DNA of 64,000 nucleotides from Marinobacter sediminum. Its GTDB lineage: Bacteria > Pseudomonadota > Gammaproteobacteria > Pseudomonadales > Oleiphilaceae. The position numbers were made by a program, and so were the translations under genes. The notes beneath the pieces are model-generated. The model worked only from the letters and a program-made list of their open reading frames with translations, ran no database searches and had not been told where the DNA came from. The number at the start of each line of letters is the position of its first letter. Positions within the stretch are counted from its first letter, which is position 1. The DNA lies in contig NZ_JAGTWY010000001.1 of NCBI RefSeq assembly GCF_023657445.1, forward strand, positions 3,596,001-3,660,000. The letters run 5' to 3'. Shown here piece by piece: positions 28,788 through 38,575 of the stretch.

Positions 28788-29017
28788 GTTGCTGCCTTGC
28801 TACTTGGACTTTTTGGACTTTCGTCTGAAAATGCTCAAGGTCCTTAGGGTGCAGTCGATAAGCCAACCATGTGAGAACCCATGAACAGTCACAGTGTAGT
28901 GACAGATGGTGGGGCTCGCCGTGTGAACGTCGGTAAATCTGTTTTAACAAATTGGAACAGTGCTTCTGGCGCAAGTGTATAAGCTGTCGCTCAATATCTC
29001 TCCGAGGATCCGTTGTA

Positions 29018-30694
29018 ATGAACGTTTTGAATCATCTGCGCATTCGCACCCGGCTGCTGCTGGCCGTACTGATACCGGTACTGATTACGGCAGCGACCAT
29101 CGCCTGGATTACCGTTAGCCAGATTCAGGCCGAGGGCGAGGCAGAGCTTGAGCGTATGGAAACGAACCTGCTGGACGCCCGCAAAGCAGGGCTGAAGAAC
29201 CTGGTTAATACTGCCCGCGCCGTTGTGCTTCATGCCAAGAATGATCCCGCGCTTTCCGAGGAAGAGGCCAAGGAGGAAGCCGCGGCACGATTGCGTTCGA
29301 TTCGTTATGATGAAACGAATTACGTGTTCGCCTATACCCGAGACGTCTATAACCTCGCTTATGCCCCGGATCCCTCGAAGGAGGGCCCCACAAATAATCC
29401 TACCGTGAGAAAGCTGATCGCTTCTCTTTACGATGCCGCTGAATCAGACGGCTTTTTCGCCTATAACTGGGCAAATCCGGCATCTGGTAACGAAGAACCA
29501 AAGGTTTCCTATTCCACCATCATTCCTGATTGGGACTGGATGATCGGCACCGGCGTCTACGTTACCAATATTGATAAGCAGGTGGCTAAAGCCAGGGCCG
29601 ACATTGAAGATGAAATAGCCTCTGCCCTCGGATTTATCCTGTTGGTGACGTCGGTCATTGTGGTGATTTCATTGCTGATAGGCCTGCTGGTGGGCCGTAC
29701 TGTTACCGGGCCCCTGAACACCGTGAGCAATATGATGCAGGAAATCGCCAATGGTGATGGCGATTTGCGTCAACGGCTGCCGGAAGAGGGTACCGATGAG
29801 CTTGCTGAGCTGGGCCGTCGTTTCAACGCCTTTGTCATCAAGATTCAGACCACGATTCGTGAGGTGGGTGCCACCACAGATCAGGTCGCGTCGGCCGCAG
29901 AAGAGCTGAGCCGTGTAGCCAGTGAAACCCGCGCCTCGGTTCAGGAACAGGGTTCCGAGACCGATCAGATTGCCTCTGCCATCAACGAAATGGCAGCAAC
30001 CATCCAGCAGATTTCCGGAAACGCCAATGAGGTTGAAGGGGCTGCTTCCGACGCGGATCGCATGGCCCGTGAGGGCGGTGAAACCATCGCCAGCGCGCAA
30101 GGATCGGTAAATAAACTTTCCGAAGAGATTCAGGAAAGCGCCCGAAACATTGATGCGCTGGCTGAAAAATCGGACGACATTCAGCAGGTCCTGGATGTGA
30201 TTCACGCGGTTACCGAGCAGACTAACCTGCTGGCCCTGAACGCGGCAATTGAGGCTGCCCGTGCTGGTGAGCATGGCCGCGGTTTTTCTGTAGTTGCCGA
30301 TGAGGTTCGTCAGTTGGCGAAGCGCAGTGCCGAGTCTGCTGATCAGATTCGTGAAATGATTGACGGTTTTGTTACCGAGTCCCGCTCCGCGGTTGAACGC
30401 ATGAATAAGTCCCGGGATCGGTCATCCGAGACTGTTGAGCGCATCGATCATGCAACCAGCGCTCTGGGCACCATCGAAAAATCAGTGGGACAGATCCACG
30501 ATCAGGTTACCCAGATTGCGACTGCAGCAGAGCAGCAAAGCCAGGTTGCTGAAGAGATCAACCAGAACGTCGTGCGCATTGTGGATGCGGCGCAGCGTAG
30601 TGATACCGGTGTCACTCAAACCAACGAGGCGAGCCATGAGCTGGCCCGGCTGGGCGAGAGCCTGAGGGAGCTTATTGGCCAGTTCAAGGTGTGA
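29018..30694 (+). CDS. Methyl-accepting chemotaxis protein with Cache sensor
   Basis: This 558-residue receptor has a membrane segment (about 10-35), a periplasmic single Cache domain (sCache_2; NYVFAYTRDVYNLAYAPDP, IPDWDWMIGTGVYV), a second membrane segment (about 195-217), HAMP, and a signalling domain with the hairpin tip EQTNLLALNAAIEAARAGE. It would signal to CheA/CheW encoded elsewhere. The ligand is unknown; Cache domains of this type often bind organic acids. ATG 29018 follows GAGGA by 9 bases. No CheR-binding C-terminal pentapeptide is seen. Confidence 0.9.
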   Translation: MNVLNHLRIRTRLLLAVLIPVLITAATIAWITVSQIQAEGEAELERMETNLLDARKAGLKNLVNTARAVVLHAKNDPALSEEEAKEEAAARLRSIRYDETNYVFAYTRDVYNLAYAPDPSKEGPTNNPTVRKLIASLYDAAESDGFFAYNWANPASGNEEPKVSYSTIIPDWDWMIGTGVYVTNIDKQVAKARADIEDEIASALGFILLVTSVIVVISLLIGLLVGRTVTGPLNTVSNMMQEIANGDGDLRQRLPEEGTDELAELGRRFNAFVIKIQTTIREVGATTDQVASAAEELSRVASETRASVQEQGSETDQIASAINEMAATIQQISGNANEVEGAASDADRMAREGGETIASAQGSVNKLSEEIQESARNIDALAEKSDDIQQVLDVIHAVTEQTNLLALNAAIEAARAGEHGRGFSVVADEVRQLAKRSAESADQIREMIDGFVTESRSAVERMNKSRDRSSETVERIDHATSALGTIEKSVGQIHDQVTQIATAAEQQSQVAEEINQNVVRIVDAAQRSDTGVTQTNEASHELARLGESLRELIGQFKV

Positions 30695-30994
30695 GTCAGT
30701 AGGCCCGGCGTTGTTTTAGCAGTTGACGAAGCCGCCGGGAACGACGGGCTCTTGAGAACGCAGTTGTGACCCGGATGAGTTGCCGACGTCAGGAACAGGA
30801 TTGGCACCGAGGCGTTCCCGCTTTCATCCAGAAAACAGAGACCGGTAGTGCGCCCTGTTCTTGAACGTAGAGCAAGCAATACTAATGACCCAGGTTATCG
30901 GACTGCTCTTGGCTTCGAGGGCCATCACGGGCTAGTATTGGGTGCGTTTTGGCAATATCTATATTACATAATAACTCAATTGATGGTGCTAACA
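30695..30994. other. Intergenic region upstream of the orphan TRAP binding protein
   Basis: These 300 bases contain no convincing gene. The last 60 bases are AT-rich (TATATTACATAATAAC) and probably hold the promoter of the downstream gene. A TGGCAC at 30807-30812 lacks a matching -12 element and is not a sigma-54 promoter. Confidence 0.5.
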
Positions 30995-32062
30995 ATGATG
31001 ACTCGTCTGTTCAGAATGGCAGCGGTGACGCTGTTGCTCTCTGTTAGTTCACTCAGCATGGCTGAGGAAAACTTTACTCTGCGCCTTGCGCAGACCTGGG
31101 GCCCAAACACTCCGATTCTGGGTGAGGCTGTCCAGCATATGGCCGATATGGCAGAAACCATGTCTGCCGGCCGTCTCAAGATCCGGATTGATGGTTCCAA
31201 CAAGCACAAGGCGCCTTTCGGTATCTTCGATCTGGTTCGCAATGGCCAGTATGAAATGGGGCACACAGCGTCCTATTACTACAAGGGCACTATCCCGAAC
31301 GCTATGTATTTCACCACTGTACCGTTCGGCATGATCGCCCCGGAGCAATACGCCTGGTTTTACCATGGTGGGGGTATGGAGCTGATGCAGGAGGTGTATG
31401 AACCCTATGGCCTGCTTTCCTTCCCGGGCGGCAATACTGGCAACCAGATGGGTGGCTGGTTTCGTGAAGAGATCAATTCTGTGGAAGACCTGGAGGGCCT
31501 GAAGATGCGGACTCCGGGCTTTGCTGGCGAAGTGATGTCCGAGCTTGGCGTTGCCGTGACCAACCTGCCACCGGGCGAGCTTTACAGCGCGCTCGAACGC
31601 GGGACTATTGATGCGTTGGAATGGGTTGGTCCGGCCCTGGATTTCAGGATGGGGTTCCACCAGATTGCCAAGTATTACTACTCCGGCTGGCAGGAGCCAG
31701 GTGCAGAAGTGCAATTCCTGGTTAACCAGAAGACCTGGGAAAGCCTGCCCAAGGATCTGCAAGAGATTCTGCGAGTCGCCATGCGCACTGCTGCCTATGA
31801 CATGTACATCCAGAACTATGACGAGAGTGGCGTTGCCTGGGATCGCATGCAGGAAGACTACCCCGATGTGACTCACAAGACCTTCCCGCCGGAAGTGATC
31901 GAGGCGTTGCGCGGTGCCACCAACAAGCTTTTGGAAGAAGCCGCCGAGAAGGACGAGCTGGCGAAGAAGATCATTACTTCCCAGCGCGAATACCTGCATA
32001 AGGTGCGCCAGTGGACCAATATTTCGGATAAGGCCTACCTCGACAGCGTAGCTGACCAGTAA
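30995..32062 (+). CDS. TRAP transporter substrate-binding protein, DctP family (orphan)
   Basis: This 355-residue protein has a signal peptide (cleavage likely after LSMA, about residue 23 of the precursor) and the DctP fold: MSAGRLKIRIDGSNKHKAPF, GMKM-like LEGLKMRTPGFAGEV with the carboxylate-binding Arg, and ALEWVGPALDFRMGF. It resembles alpha-keto acid binding TRAP proteins. No TRAP membrane genes lie beside it, so it must use a permease elsewhere. Two adjacent ATG codons (30995 and 30998) are possible starts. A strong terminator follows. Confidence 0.85.
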   Translation: MMTRLFRMAAVTLLLSVSSLSMAEENFTLRLAQTWGPNTPILGEAVQHMADMAETMSAGRLKIRIDGSNKHKAPFGIFDLVRNGQYEMGHTASYYYKGTIPNAMYFTTVPFGMIAPEQYAWFYHGGGMELMQEVYEPYGLLSFPGGNTGNQMGGWFREEINSVEDLEGLKMRTPGFAGEVMSELGVAVTNLPPGELYSALERGTIDALEWVGPALDFRMGFHQIAKYYYSGWQEPGAEVQFLVNQKTWESLPKDLQEILRVAMRTAAYDMYIQNYDESGVAWDRMQEDYPDVTHKTFPPEVIEALRGATNKLLEEAAEKDELAKKIITSQREYLHKVRQWTNISDKAYLDSVADQ

Positions 32063-32090
32063 GGCAGAGACGTTTCCCATCCCTATCAAA

Positions 32091-32116
32091 ACGGAGGCCC
32101 AGGCCTCCGTTTTTTT
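32091..32116 (+). terminator. Rho-independent terminator after the TRAP binding protein gene
   Basis: A 9-bp stem (ACGGAGGCC / GGCCTCCGT) with a 2-base loop is followed by six more T residues, 28 bases after the stop. Confidence 0.9.
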
Positions 32117-32213
32117 GTCCCCGGGGTTTCACAAAACTGCAACAGATGGTCTATAACTTCGTGATAACAATTGGTTAGCAAACTCCCGAATCAACCGTTA
32201 TCAAGGAAACGTT

Positions 32214-33299
32214 ATGACCAGGTCTTATCGTTCGACACGGAAGCAGGCACTGTTGTTGTCTGCCACACTGGCCGCCGGAAGCTTCTCAGGCTCGGCAATG
32301 GCGGAAGAGTTACGTTTGATCACCTGGGGTGGCTATGCGCCAGATGACGTGGTGGCGCAGTTCGAGAAAGAAACCGGCATAGATGTGAAGGTTACTCTGT
32401 CGAACAACGAGGATATGATTTCCAAGCTTCGCGCCACCGGCGGTGCCGGTTTTGATCTGGCTCAGCCCAGCCAGGACCGGATTGTCGGAGTCCAGCGCCA
32501 GTTCAATATATACAAGCCAGTGGATTTCACCCGCATCAATACAGATAACCTGCAGCCCTCCATGGTCAAGGCGACCCAGAACTCTACCGAACTGGATGGC
32601 AATTTCTATGGTGTGCCTTCGGTATGGGGTACCAGTGGCCTGATTGTTCACAGCTCCGTGGCGGATACGGTTACGGACTACACGGACTTGTGTGACCCGT
32701 CAGTCGAGGGACAGGTGAGTTACCGGCTGAAACGCCCAACTCTGATCGGTTTCGCGTTTGCCATGGGCATGGATCCGTTTGCGGCTTACGCCGATCGTGA
32801 CGGGTACCAGTCCATCATGACGAAAGTGGAAGACAAGCTGATTGACTGCAAGGGCATCGTAAAGACCTACTGGACCGGTGGCGACCAGTTGCTGGCGCTG
32901 CTGCGCACAGGAGAAGTGAAAGCGGCGATGGCGTGGGATGCCGGCGGCTGGAAGCTTAACGCGGAGAATCCGGAGATCCGTTTTGTGGCCCCGGATTCCG
33001 GTGCGTTGGGCTGGATTGACACGTTTGCCATTCCCCGCCGCAGTGAAAATGAAGAGGCTGCCTATAAATGGATCAATTTCGTGATGCAGCCGGAAATTGC
33101 CGCGAAGATCACCAATGCGTCCGGTAATTTTACCGCCTCCAGGGGCGCGGACGCGTTTGTTAAGGACGATTTGCGGGATGCCTACCGTGCCAGCTTCAAC
33201 GACGCGGCAATAAACAATATCAAGTGGTACCCACCGGTGCCGCCGGGCCTGGAAACCATGGAAGGGCAGGTGCTGGATCGCGTCCAGGCGGCGAACTGA
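32214..33299 (+). CDS. ABC transporter substrate-binding protein, spermidine/putrescine type
   Basis: This 361-residue PotD-like periplasmic protein has a signal peptide ending near SGSAMA (about residue 30) and the family pattern LRLITWGGYAPDDVVAQFEKETGIDVK. YGVPSVWGTSGLIV and AMAWDAGGW are typical of the group. It heads a four-gene operon with ATPase and two permeases. The acidic residues expected for polyamine binding cannot be checked by eye, so opines or other cations are also possible. The stop and the next start are 5 bases apart. Confidence 0.87.
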   Translation: MTRSYRSTRKQALLLSATLAAGSFSGSAMAEELRLITWGGYAPDDVVAQFEKETGIDVKVTLSNNEDMISKLRATGGAGFDLAQPSQDRIVGVQRQFNIYKPVDFTRINTDNLQPSMVKATQNSTELDGNFYGVPSVWGTSGLIVHSSVADTVTDYTDLCDPSVEGQVSYRLKRPTLIGFAFAMGMDPFAAYADRDGYQSIMTKVEDKLIDCKGIVKTYWTGGDQLLALLRTGEVKAAMAWDAGGWKLNAENPEIRFVAPDSGALGWIDTFAIPRRSENEEAAYKWINFVMQPEIAAKITNASGNFTASRGADAFVKDDLRDAYRASFNDAAINNIKWYPPVPPGLETMEGQVLDRVQAAN

Positions 33300-33304
33300 T
33301 CCGC

Positions 33305-34402
33305 ATGGGAATGGATTCAGACCTTTTCTGTTCCGATCTGGTTCGCCGCTTTGGTAATAATGCTGCGGTGGACCATATCTCCCTTGACGTGCCTGCGGGC
33401 ACGTTTTTCTCCATTCTGGGGCCATCCGGTTGTGGCAAGACCACGTTGCTTCGTTTGCTGGCCGGTTTCGACAAGCCGGATGCAGGGGATATCCACATCC
33501 GTGGCCAGCGAATGAATGATGTGCCGCCTAATCGCCGGCCGGTGAACATGGTGTTTCAGCATCTGGCGTTGTTTCCCACCATGTCGGTGGGCGATAACAT
33601 CGGCTATGGGCTGAAACGCCAGAAGGTGCCGGCGTCCGAGCGCCGTAAGCGCATCGCGGGCGTGCTGGAGCAGGTGGGCCTGCCGGGGCTGGAGGACCGG
33701 GATCCGCAACAATTGTCCGGCGGACAGCGTCAACGTGTGGCGCTTGCCCGCTGCCTGGTGCTGGAGCCGACGCTGTTGTTGCTGGACGAACCACTGGGGG
33801 CGCTTGACCTGAAACTGCGTGAGCAGATGAAGGTGGAGTTGAAACACCTGCAGAAGTCGTTTGGCACCACGTTCGTATACATCACCCATGACCAGTCTGA
33901 GGCCATGGTGATGTCGGACCAGGTTGCGGTCATGCGCGACGGGCGCTTTGACCAGGTTGCTCCGCCCGAGAAGCTTTACCGGGAACCGGCAACACCGTTT
34001 GTTGCTGGCTTCGTGGGTGATAACAACCGCATTGGTGGCGAATTGGTTGCGGTGCGTGAGGATCTTGCCGAGATCCGTCTTGACGATGGTTCTCTTGTTC
34101 AGGGGCGCGTGGCCTCCGCCGGTCTCGAGCCGGGCCAACGGGCTGAGCTGTTTATCAGGCCTGAATCCCTCTTGCTGAGCGGTGATGCACTGAGCAGTGG
34201 GCGTTTCTCTGCCATGCAGGCGAGCGTGAAGGCAACGCTGTTTGATGGCGCCAATAGCCGGGCCGAAGTAGAGAGCAACGGCCAGACGCTGTACGCACGA
34301 TTACCGCAGGATGGTTCGGCACCGAGGCTCAATGAGAATGCCACGGTTCTGTTGGCGTGGGATCCCTCGCTGGCCCGGGTCTTTGCTGCGGAGGCGGTAT
34401 GA
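33305..34402 (+). CDS. ABC transporter ATP-binding protein, PotA-like
   Basis: This 365-residue ATPase has Walker A GPSGCGKTT, the signature LSGGQRQRVALARCL, Walker B LLLLDEPLGALD and switch His in YITHDQSEA. A C-terminal TOBE regulatory domain (about 245-365) is present, as in PotA. The start at ATG 33305 is 5 bases after the binding protein's stop; ATG 33311 is an alternative. The stop overlaps the permease start (ATGA), so translation is coupled. Confidence 0.9.
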   Translation: MGMDSDLFCSDLVRRFGNNAAVDHISLDVPAGTFFSILGPSGCGKTTLLRLLAGFDKPDAGDIHIRGQRMNDVPPNRRPVNMVFQHLALFPTMSVGDNIGYGLKRQKVPASERRKRIAGVLEQVGLPGLEDRDPQQLSGGQRQRVALARCLVLEPTLLLLDEPLGALDLKLREQMKVELKHLQKSFGTTFVYITHDQSEAMVMSDQVAVMRDGRFDQVAPPEKLYREPATPFVAGFVGDNNRIGGELVAVREDLAEIRLDDGSLVQGRVASAGLEPGQRAELFIRPESLLLSGDALSSGRFSAMQASVKATLFDGANSRAEVESNGQTLYARLPQDGSAPRLNENATVLLAWDPSLARVFAAEAV

Positions 34403-35259
34403 AATCTTCGGCCAGCAAACTCTCTCTCTGGCTTTTTCTGGCGCCATTCCTGCTCTGGATTGTCTTGCTCGTTGTGGTGCCGCACCTGCAGATGCTGCGG
34501 GTGTCATTTCAGGTACGTGAGAGCTGGGACACACTGGCCTGGGGTCTGGAGCAATACCAGAATTTCTTCACCGAATCCTATTACTGGCGGACGTTCGTAC
34601 GAACGGGGGTGATTTCACTTTTCACCACCTTCCTGACGTTGATTATCGCTTTCCCGATTGCGTGGTACATCGCCAAGCTGGCCCGGGGACGCTCAAAGGG
34701 CATTCTGTTCCTGGCCTGCCTCATTCCTTTCTGGGCCAGTGAACTGGTCCGCACCTACGGCTGGATGATTCTGCTACGGGAGAGCGGGCTGTTCAGTTCC
34801 TGGCTCCAGTTGCTGGGCTGGGCGGATGGGCCGGTGGAAATGCTGTACAACGATGTGGCTGTGATTATTGGCCTGGTCTACAACGGGTTGCTGTTTATGC
34901 TGGTGCCACTGGTGACAACCCTTGATGGCATGGATGAAAATCTCGTTGAAGCCGGTTACGACCTCGGTGGCAACCACGCCACGGTGCTCAGGGAAGTCGT
35001 TGTGCCCTGGGCCATGCCCGGTATCGTGTCAGGCTGCATCGTGGTGTTTATGCTGACTCTGGGCAGTTACCTCACACCGGTTCTTATGGGGGGCAAGGAC
35101 AGCGCCTGGTTCACCCAGCAGATTTTCACCCAGTTCATTACCCGGTTTAACTGGGAGCAGGGTGCCGCCCTTGGCGTGTTACTGCTGGTGTTGTCGTCTG
35201 TCATTGTCTGGCTGGGTCTGAAGCTCACCGGCCAGTCGCTGCGCAAGGTGATGGGGTAA
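34399..35259 (+). CDS. ABC transporter permease, PotB-like
   Basis: This 286-residue permease has six hydrophobic segments and the EAA loop LVEAGYDLGGNHATVLREVVVPWAMPG, which docks to the ATPase. MILLRESGLFSSW is typical of the PotB side of polyamine transporters. The start ATG overlaps the ATPase stop by 4 bases. The following permease starts 4 bases after its stop. Confidence 0.9.
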   Translation: MKSSASKLSLWLFLAPFLLWIVLLVVVPHLQMLRVSFQVRESWDTLAWGLEQYQNFFTESYYWRTFVRTGVISLFTTFLTLIIAFPIAWYIAKLARGRSKGILFLACLIPFWASELVRTYGWMILLRESGLFSSWLQLLGWADGPVEMLYNDVAVIIGLVYNGLLFMLVPLVTTLDGMDENLVEAGYDLGGNHATVLREVVVPWAMPGIVSGCIVVFMLTLGSYLTPVLMGGKDSAWFTQQIFTQFITRFNWEQGAALGVLLLVLSSVIVWLGLKLTGQSLRKVMG

Positions 35260-35263
35260 CGTA

Positions 35264-36124
35264 ATGATTCGCTCGGTGCCCCGTTCCCGCTGGTTTGATA
35301 GCCTTTATCTGGCCTACCTGGTGGGCTTTTTCGTGTATCTGGCCTTACCTCTTCTGGTCACCGGTGTGTTTGCCTTCAACGATGCCAGCTTTCCGTCACT
35401 GCCCTGGAAGGGCTTCACGCTGGACTGGTATCTGGCGGATGGCTCGGCGGGTCGCACGGGACTGTTTCACGATGATGGCTTGCTGTCTGCGCTGTGGGTC
35501 AGTGCCCAGATCGCATTCTGGGTGACGGTGGTGAGCGTGGCGCTGGGGTGTGTGAATGCGGTTCTGTTTGAGCGTGTGCATTTTCGTGGCAAGGAATTCC
35601 TGTACCTGTTGATGCTATTACCGCTGGTGATTCCTGGTGTCATTCTGGGTGTTTCGATCCTGGTTTTTTACAGCGGCATGGCCAACGATATCTCCCGCAC
35701 ATGGGGGCTGGAGCTGGATGTGTTTCGTCCCGGCATGACCCTGGTGGTGATGGGCCAGGTGACCTTCATTACCACTCTGAGCACCCTCGTTATTGCGGCG
35801 AGGCTGCGCAAGTTTGATCCGCAACTGGAAGAGGCCGCGTTGAACCTGGGGGCGACGCCGGTTGTGGCCTGGTTCACTGTCACCCTGCCGTGGCTACTGC
35901 CGTCCATATTCGGAGCCGCTGCCATGGCGTTTCTGATGTCATTCGAGAACTTCAATACCACGGTGATGCTCACGGGTAGCGATACCCCGCTTACGGTGGC
36001 TCTGTTCAATCGCCTGCGCGAGGGCTCTACGCCTGTGCTTAATGCCGTGGCACTTTTGCTGATGGTGGGTTCTGCCTTACTGGCGATCGTGGCCATGGGG
36101 CGTTCTCGGTCAGCGGATCGATAG
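35264..36124 (+). CDS. ABC transporter permease, PotC-like
   Basis: This 286-residue permease is the second membrane subunit. It has six hydrophobic segments and the EAA loop QLEEAALNLGATPVVAWFTVTLPWLLPS. SFENFNTTVMLTG is the characteristic PotC stretch. It closes the four-gene operon. No terminator with a T-run is seen after it; the next gene starts about 110 bases downstream. Confidence 0.9.
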   Translation: MIRSVPRSRWFDSLYLAYLVGFFVYLALPLLVTGVFAFNDASFPSLPWKGFTLDWYLADGSAGRTGLFHDDGLLSALWVSAQIAFWVTVVSVALGCVNAVLFERVHFRGKEFLYLLMLLPLVIPGVILGVSILVFYSGMANDISRTWGLELDVFRPGMTLVVMGQVTFITTLSTLVIAARLRKFDPQLEEAALNLGATPVVAWFTVTLPWLLPSIFGAAAMAFLMSFENFNTTVMLTGSDTPLTVALFNRLREGSTPVLNAVALLLMVGSALLAIVAMGRSRSADR

Positions 36125-36237
36125 TGTACATGTAACTGGAACGTAAAATTTGTATTCGGGGGTTACCGAATCGACTGGTTTATGGTCTATTGATCTATAA
36201 CTAGTTTCGATTGTTATCTTTCAGGTCCGCTCTCCTG

Positions 36238-38511
36238 ATGCATATGCCCCGCCCTCTGTACCTGATCATTTCCCTGTTTCTGGCTATCAGTATGGCTCAG
36301 TTAGCGCATGCTGCTTCCCAGCCAGTCAGCGAAGGCTGGGAGTATCGCTGGGGGGATTCGCCATTTAACGCAGAAGGTGTGCCGGAATGGACGAGGAAGG
36401 ATGAGTCCGGGCAATGGCATGACATTGGCTTTCCCTCCAATCCGCCAAATCGCGATGGTCGTGAACATGTCTGGTATCGGGTGACGCTGCCAGCCGGGGA
36501 ATGGCAGGAACCTGTCCTGTACATTTTCAGCGTTGATATCATTGTGCAGGTGTACCTGGATGGCGAGAAAATCTACCAGTATGGCTCTTTCGACAAGCAG
36601 GGTCGGGGGGCGTTCGAAGGCTGGCCATGGCATGAAATCAGTCTGCCGGAAGAGTACGAAAACAAGACTGTATATTTCCGCGTGTTTTCGGATTACACCG
36701 ACATAGGTTTGTGGGGCGAAGTCTCCATCATGAATCACCCTGATCTGGTTCTGTACATTGTCGGGAGCTCGCTGGAATCCCTGATTATTGCAGGCTTTTC
36801 TTCGCTGATAGCGATGCTCGCGCTGATATTCGCCTTGATGCAAACAGAGAAGCGGACTTTTGCCAGTATTGCCCTGTTTACCTTTTCCTCTTCCGTGATG
36901 TTGGTGTCGGAGAGTCAGGCAAGTCTTTTGATTGCCTACAAACCGCTTCTGTGGGATTACCTGGCAGCCGGTTCCTACTATATGTTGCCCGTGGCGATGG
37001 CGTTATTGCTGGGGCAATGGCTGGCGGGTCACCGTCCCTGGATCATCAATCTGATCTGGAAGCTGCATGCGGTGTACCTGATCGGCGCGATCGGCCTGGC
37101 CCTGACGGGCGCGGTGGATCTTTCATCTACCTTCCCGCCCTTTGATGGCCTCTTTCTGATTTCGCTGGTGACGATAGGCGCAGTGCTTGTGCGGCGGTTT
37201 CGCCAAATGTCGCGGGAGCAGCAGTCCCTCCTTGTGGCCTATGGTGTTTTCTGCGTACTGCTAATTGCGGATATGGCAGTAGCCCACGGCGTTTTGCCGT
37301 GGGTCAGGGTGCCGGTAAGCTGGGGCATGCTGGTCTTTTCACTGACGGTGGTCATGATCTCCCTCCGGCATTTTGTCGCAACCCAGAAAGCTCTCAGGGA
37401 CCTCAATGTATCTCTTGAGGAACAGGTAGCCGAGCGGACGGCGAGCGCTGAGTCTCTTGCCCGCCGTGAACAGGCTCGGGTACGCATGCTGACTTTCGAA
37501 AATGAAAAAAACAGGGTTCTGAGCGATGTGATCACCGAGCTCCAGGATTGCGTGGGGCTTGACCAGGCTTTGAGTCTGTTGGCAAGGGCTATGCCGGATC
37601 TCTGCAGCCCTTTGCGCGGGGTGTTCTACGGTCGATCACGGGAAGGCGTATACGAGCGCATTGGAGAGTGGGGGTTTCGGGGAGAAACTGACATGCTCCC
37701 GCTCAGGCTTGAAAGCGGGAAAAACCTTCCAAAGCCAACGGTGTTGCCCCCACCCTCCCATGAATGTCCAAAACAACAGGCAGGAGATGAACTGGGTGGC
37801 CTCATGTGTTTCTGGGTCAATCTCGAGTCTGCCAGCGACGGGAGAGTCACCGAGGGTGTGCTTCTGCTTGAGGGCGATGGTGTATTTGCGCTGGCCGAGA
37901 CCGAATACGGATCAGCCAGGCTATTTACCGCGTTGGACCAGGCGGTCCAGCGCATTGGCATTGCCCTTTCAAGCATTTCCCTGAGAGAGGACCTGCAAAA
38001 GTTTTCCTACGAGGATGCCCTTACCGGCCTCAAAAACCGTCGATACTTCGACCAGCTGTTCGAGCATGAATGTGCCGTGGCGCATCGCAAAGAATTGCCT
38101 TTGTCGCTGTTGTTGGTCGATATCGACCATTTCAAGAACTTCAATGACACTCATGGCCATGAATCTGGAGACAGAGCATTGCAATCTGTGGCTATGGTGT
38201 TGCAACGACAGTTCCGGGACAGCGATGTTGTTTGCCGTTATGGCGGAGAAGAGTTCGTGGTCATTATGCCGGGCGCGATAACGTCGGATGCCAGGGAGCG
38301 CGCGCAGAACCTCTGTGAGGCTGTCAGTGATGTGCCGGTCATCTACCATGGTAAGGATCTGGGGCGGCTGACGGTGTCTGTTGGAGTGGCGTGTTGGCCA
38401 GACAGTGGCAGCGGGCCTGAAGGGCTCCTGAGTCTGGCAGATAAAGCTCTTTATCTGGCCAAGGAGGAAGGGCGTAACCGGGTCGAAATATACGGAAGTC
38501 AGGCAGCATGA
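36238..38511 (+). CDS. Membrane diguanylate cyclase with 7TMR-DISM sensor
   Basis: This 757-residue protein has a signal sequence, an extracellular beta-rich domain (about 25-185; WYRVTLPAGEW, VYLDGEKIYQYGSF), seven or so membrane helices (190-390) of the 7TMR-DISM type, a coiled coil (395-440), a GAF-like region, and GGDEF. The active motif is GGEEF at 669-673 (CRYGGEEFVVIMPG), so it should make c-di-GMP. An RxxD inhibitory site is not obvious. ATG 36238 is the likely start; an in-frame TTG 36211 is less likely. A strong terminator follows. Confidence 0.88.
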   Translation: MHMPRPLYLIISLFLAISMAQLAHAASQPVSEGWEYRWGDSPFNAEGVPEWTRKDESGQWHDIGFPSNPPNRDGREHVWYRVTLPAGEWQEPVLYIFSVDIIVQVYLDGEKIYQYGSFDKQGRGAFEGWPWHEISLPEEYENKTVYFRVFSDYTDIGLWGEVSIMNHPDLVLYIVGSSLESLIIAGFSSLIAMLALIFALMQTEKRTFASIALFTFSSSVMLVSESQASLLIAYKPLLWDYLAAGSYYMLPVAMALLLGQWLAGHRPWIINLIWKLHAVYLIGAIGLALTGAVDLSSTFPPFDGLFLISLVTIGAVLVRRFRQMSREQQSLLVAYGVFCVLLIADMAVAHGVLPWVRVPVSWGMLVFSLTVVMISLRHFVATQKALRDLNVSLEEQVAERTASAESLARREQARVRMLTFENEKNRVLSDVITELQDCVGLDQALSLLARAMPDLCSPLRGVFYGRSREGVYERIGEWGFRGETDMLPLRLESGKNLPKPTVLPPPSHECPKQQAGDELGGLMCFWVNLESASDGRVTEGVLLLEGDGVFALAETEYGSARLFTALDQAVQRIGIALSSISLREDLQKFSYEDALTGLKNRRYFDQLFEHECAVAHRKELPLSLLLVDIDHFKNFNDTHGHESGDRALQSVAMVLQRQFRDSDVVCRYGGEEFVVIMPGAITSDARERAQNLCEAVSDVPVIYHGKDLGRLTVSVGVACWPDSGSGPEGLLSLADKALYLAKEEGRNRVEIYGSQAA

Positions 38512-38515
38512 AAAA

Positions 38516-38546
38516 GGGGGGCATCGCCCCCCCCTTTTTTTTTTTC
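38516..38546. terminator. Bidirectional terminator between diguanylate cyclase and uspA-like genes
   Basis: A 7-bp stem (GGGGGGC / GCCCCCC) is flanked by A5 on the left and a run of 11 T on the right, only 5 bases after the cyclase stop. It works in both directions and also ends the teaABCD-like operon, which stops at 38576. Confidence 0.9.
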
Positions 38547-38575
38547 AGGTTTTCGGTTTCACCAACCCGGCGATC

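Noticed and set aside
30806-30825. TGGCAC as sigma-54 element before the orphan DctP gene
   Set aside because: No TTGC-like -12 element occurs at the required distance and it lies more than 170 bases from the start codon.
31049-32089. Minus-strand frame of 346 codons
   Set aside because: Antisense to the DctP-type binding protein with no ribosome site or known motif.
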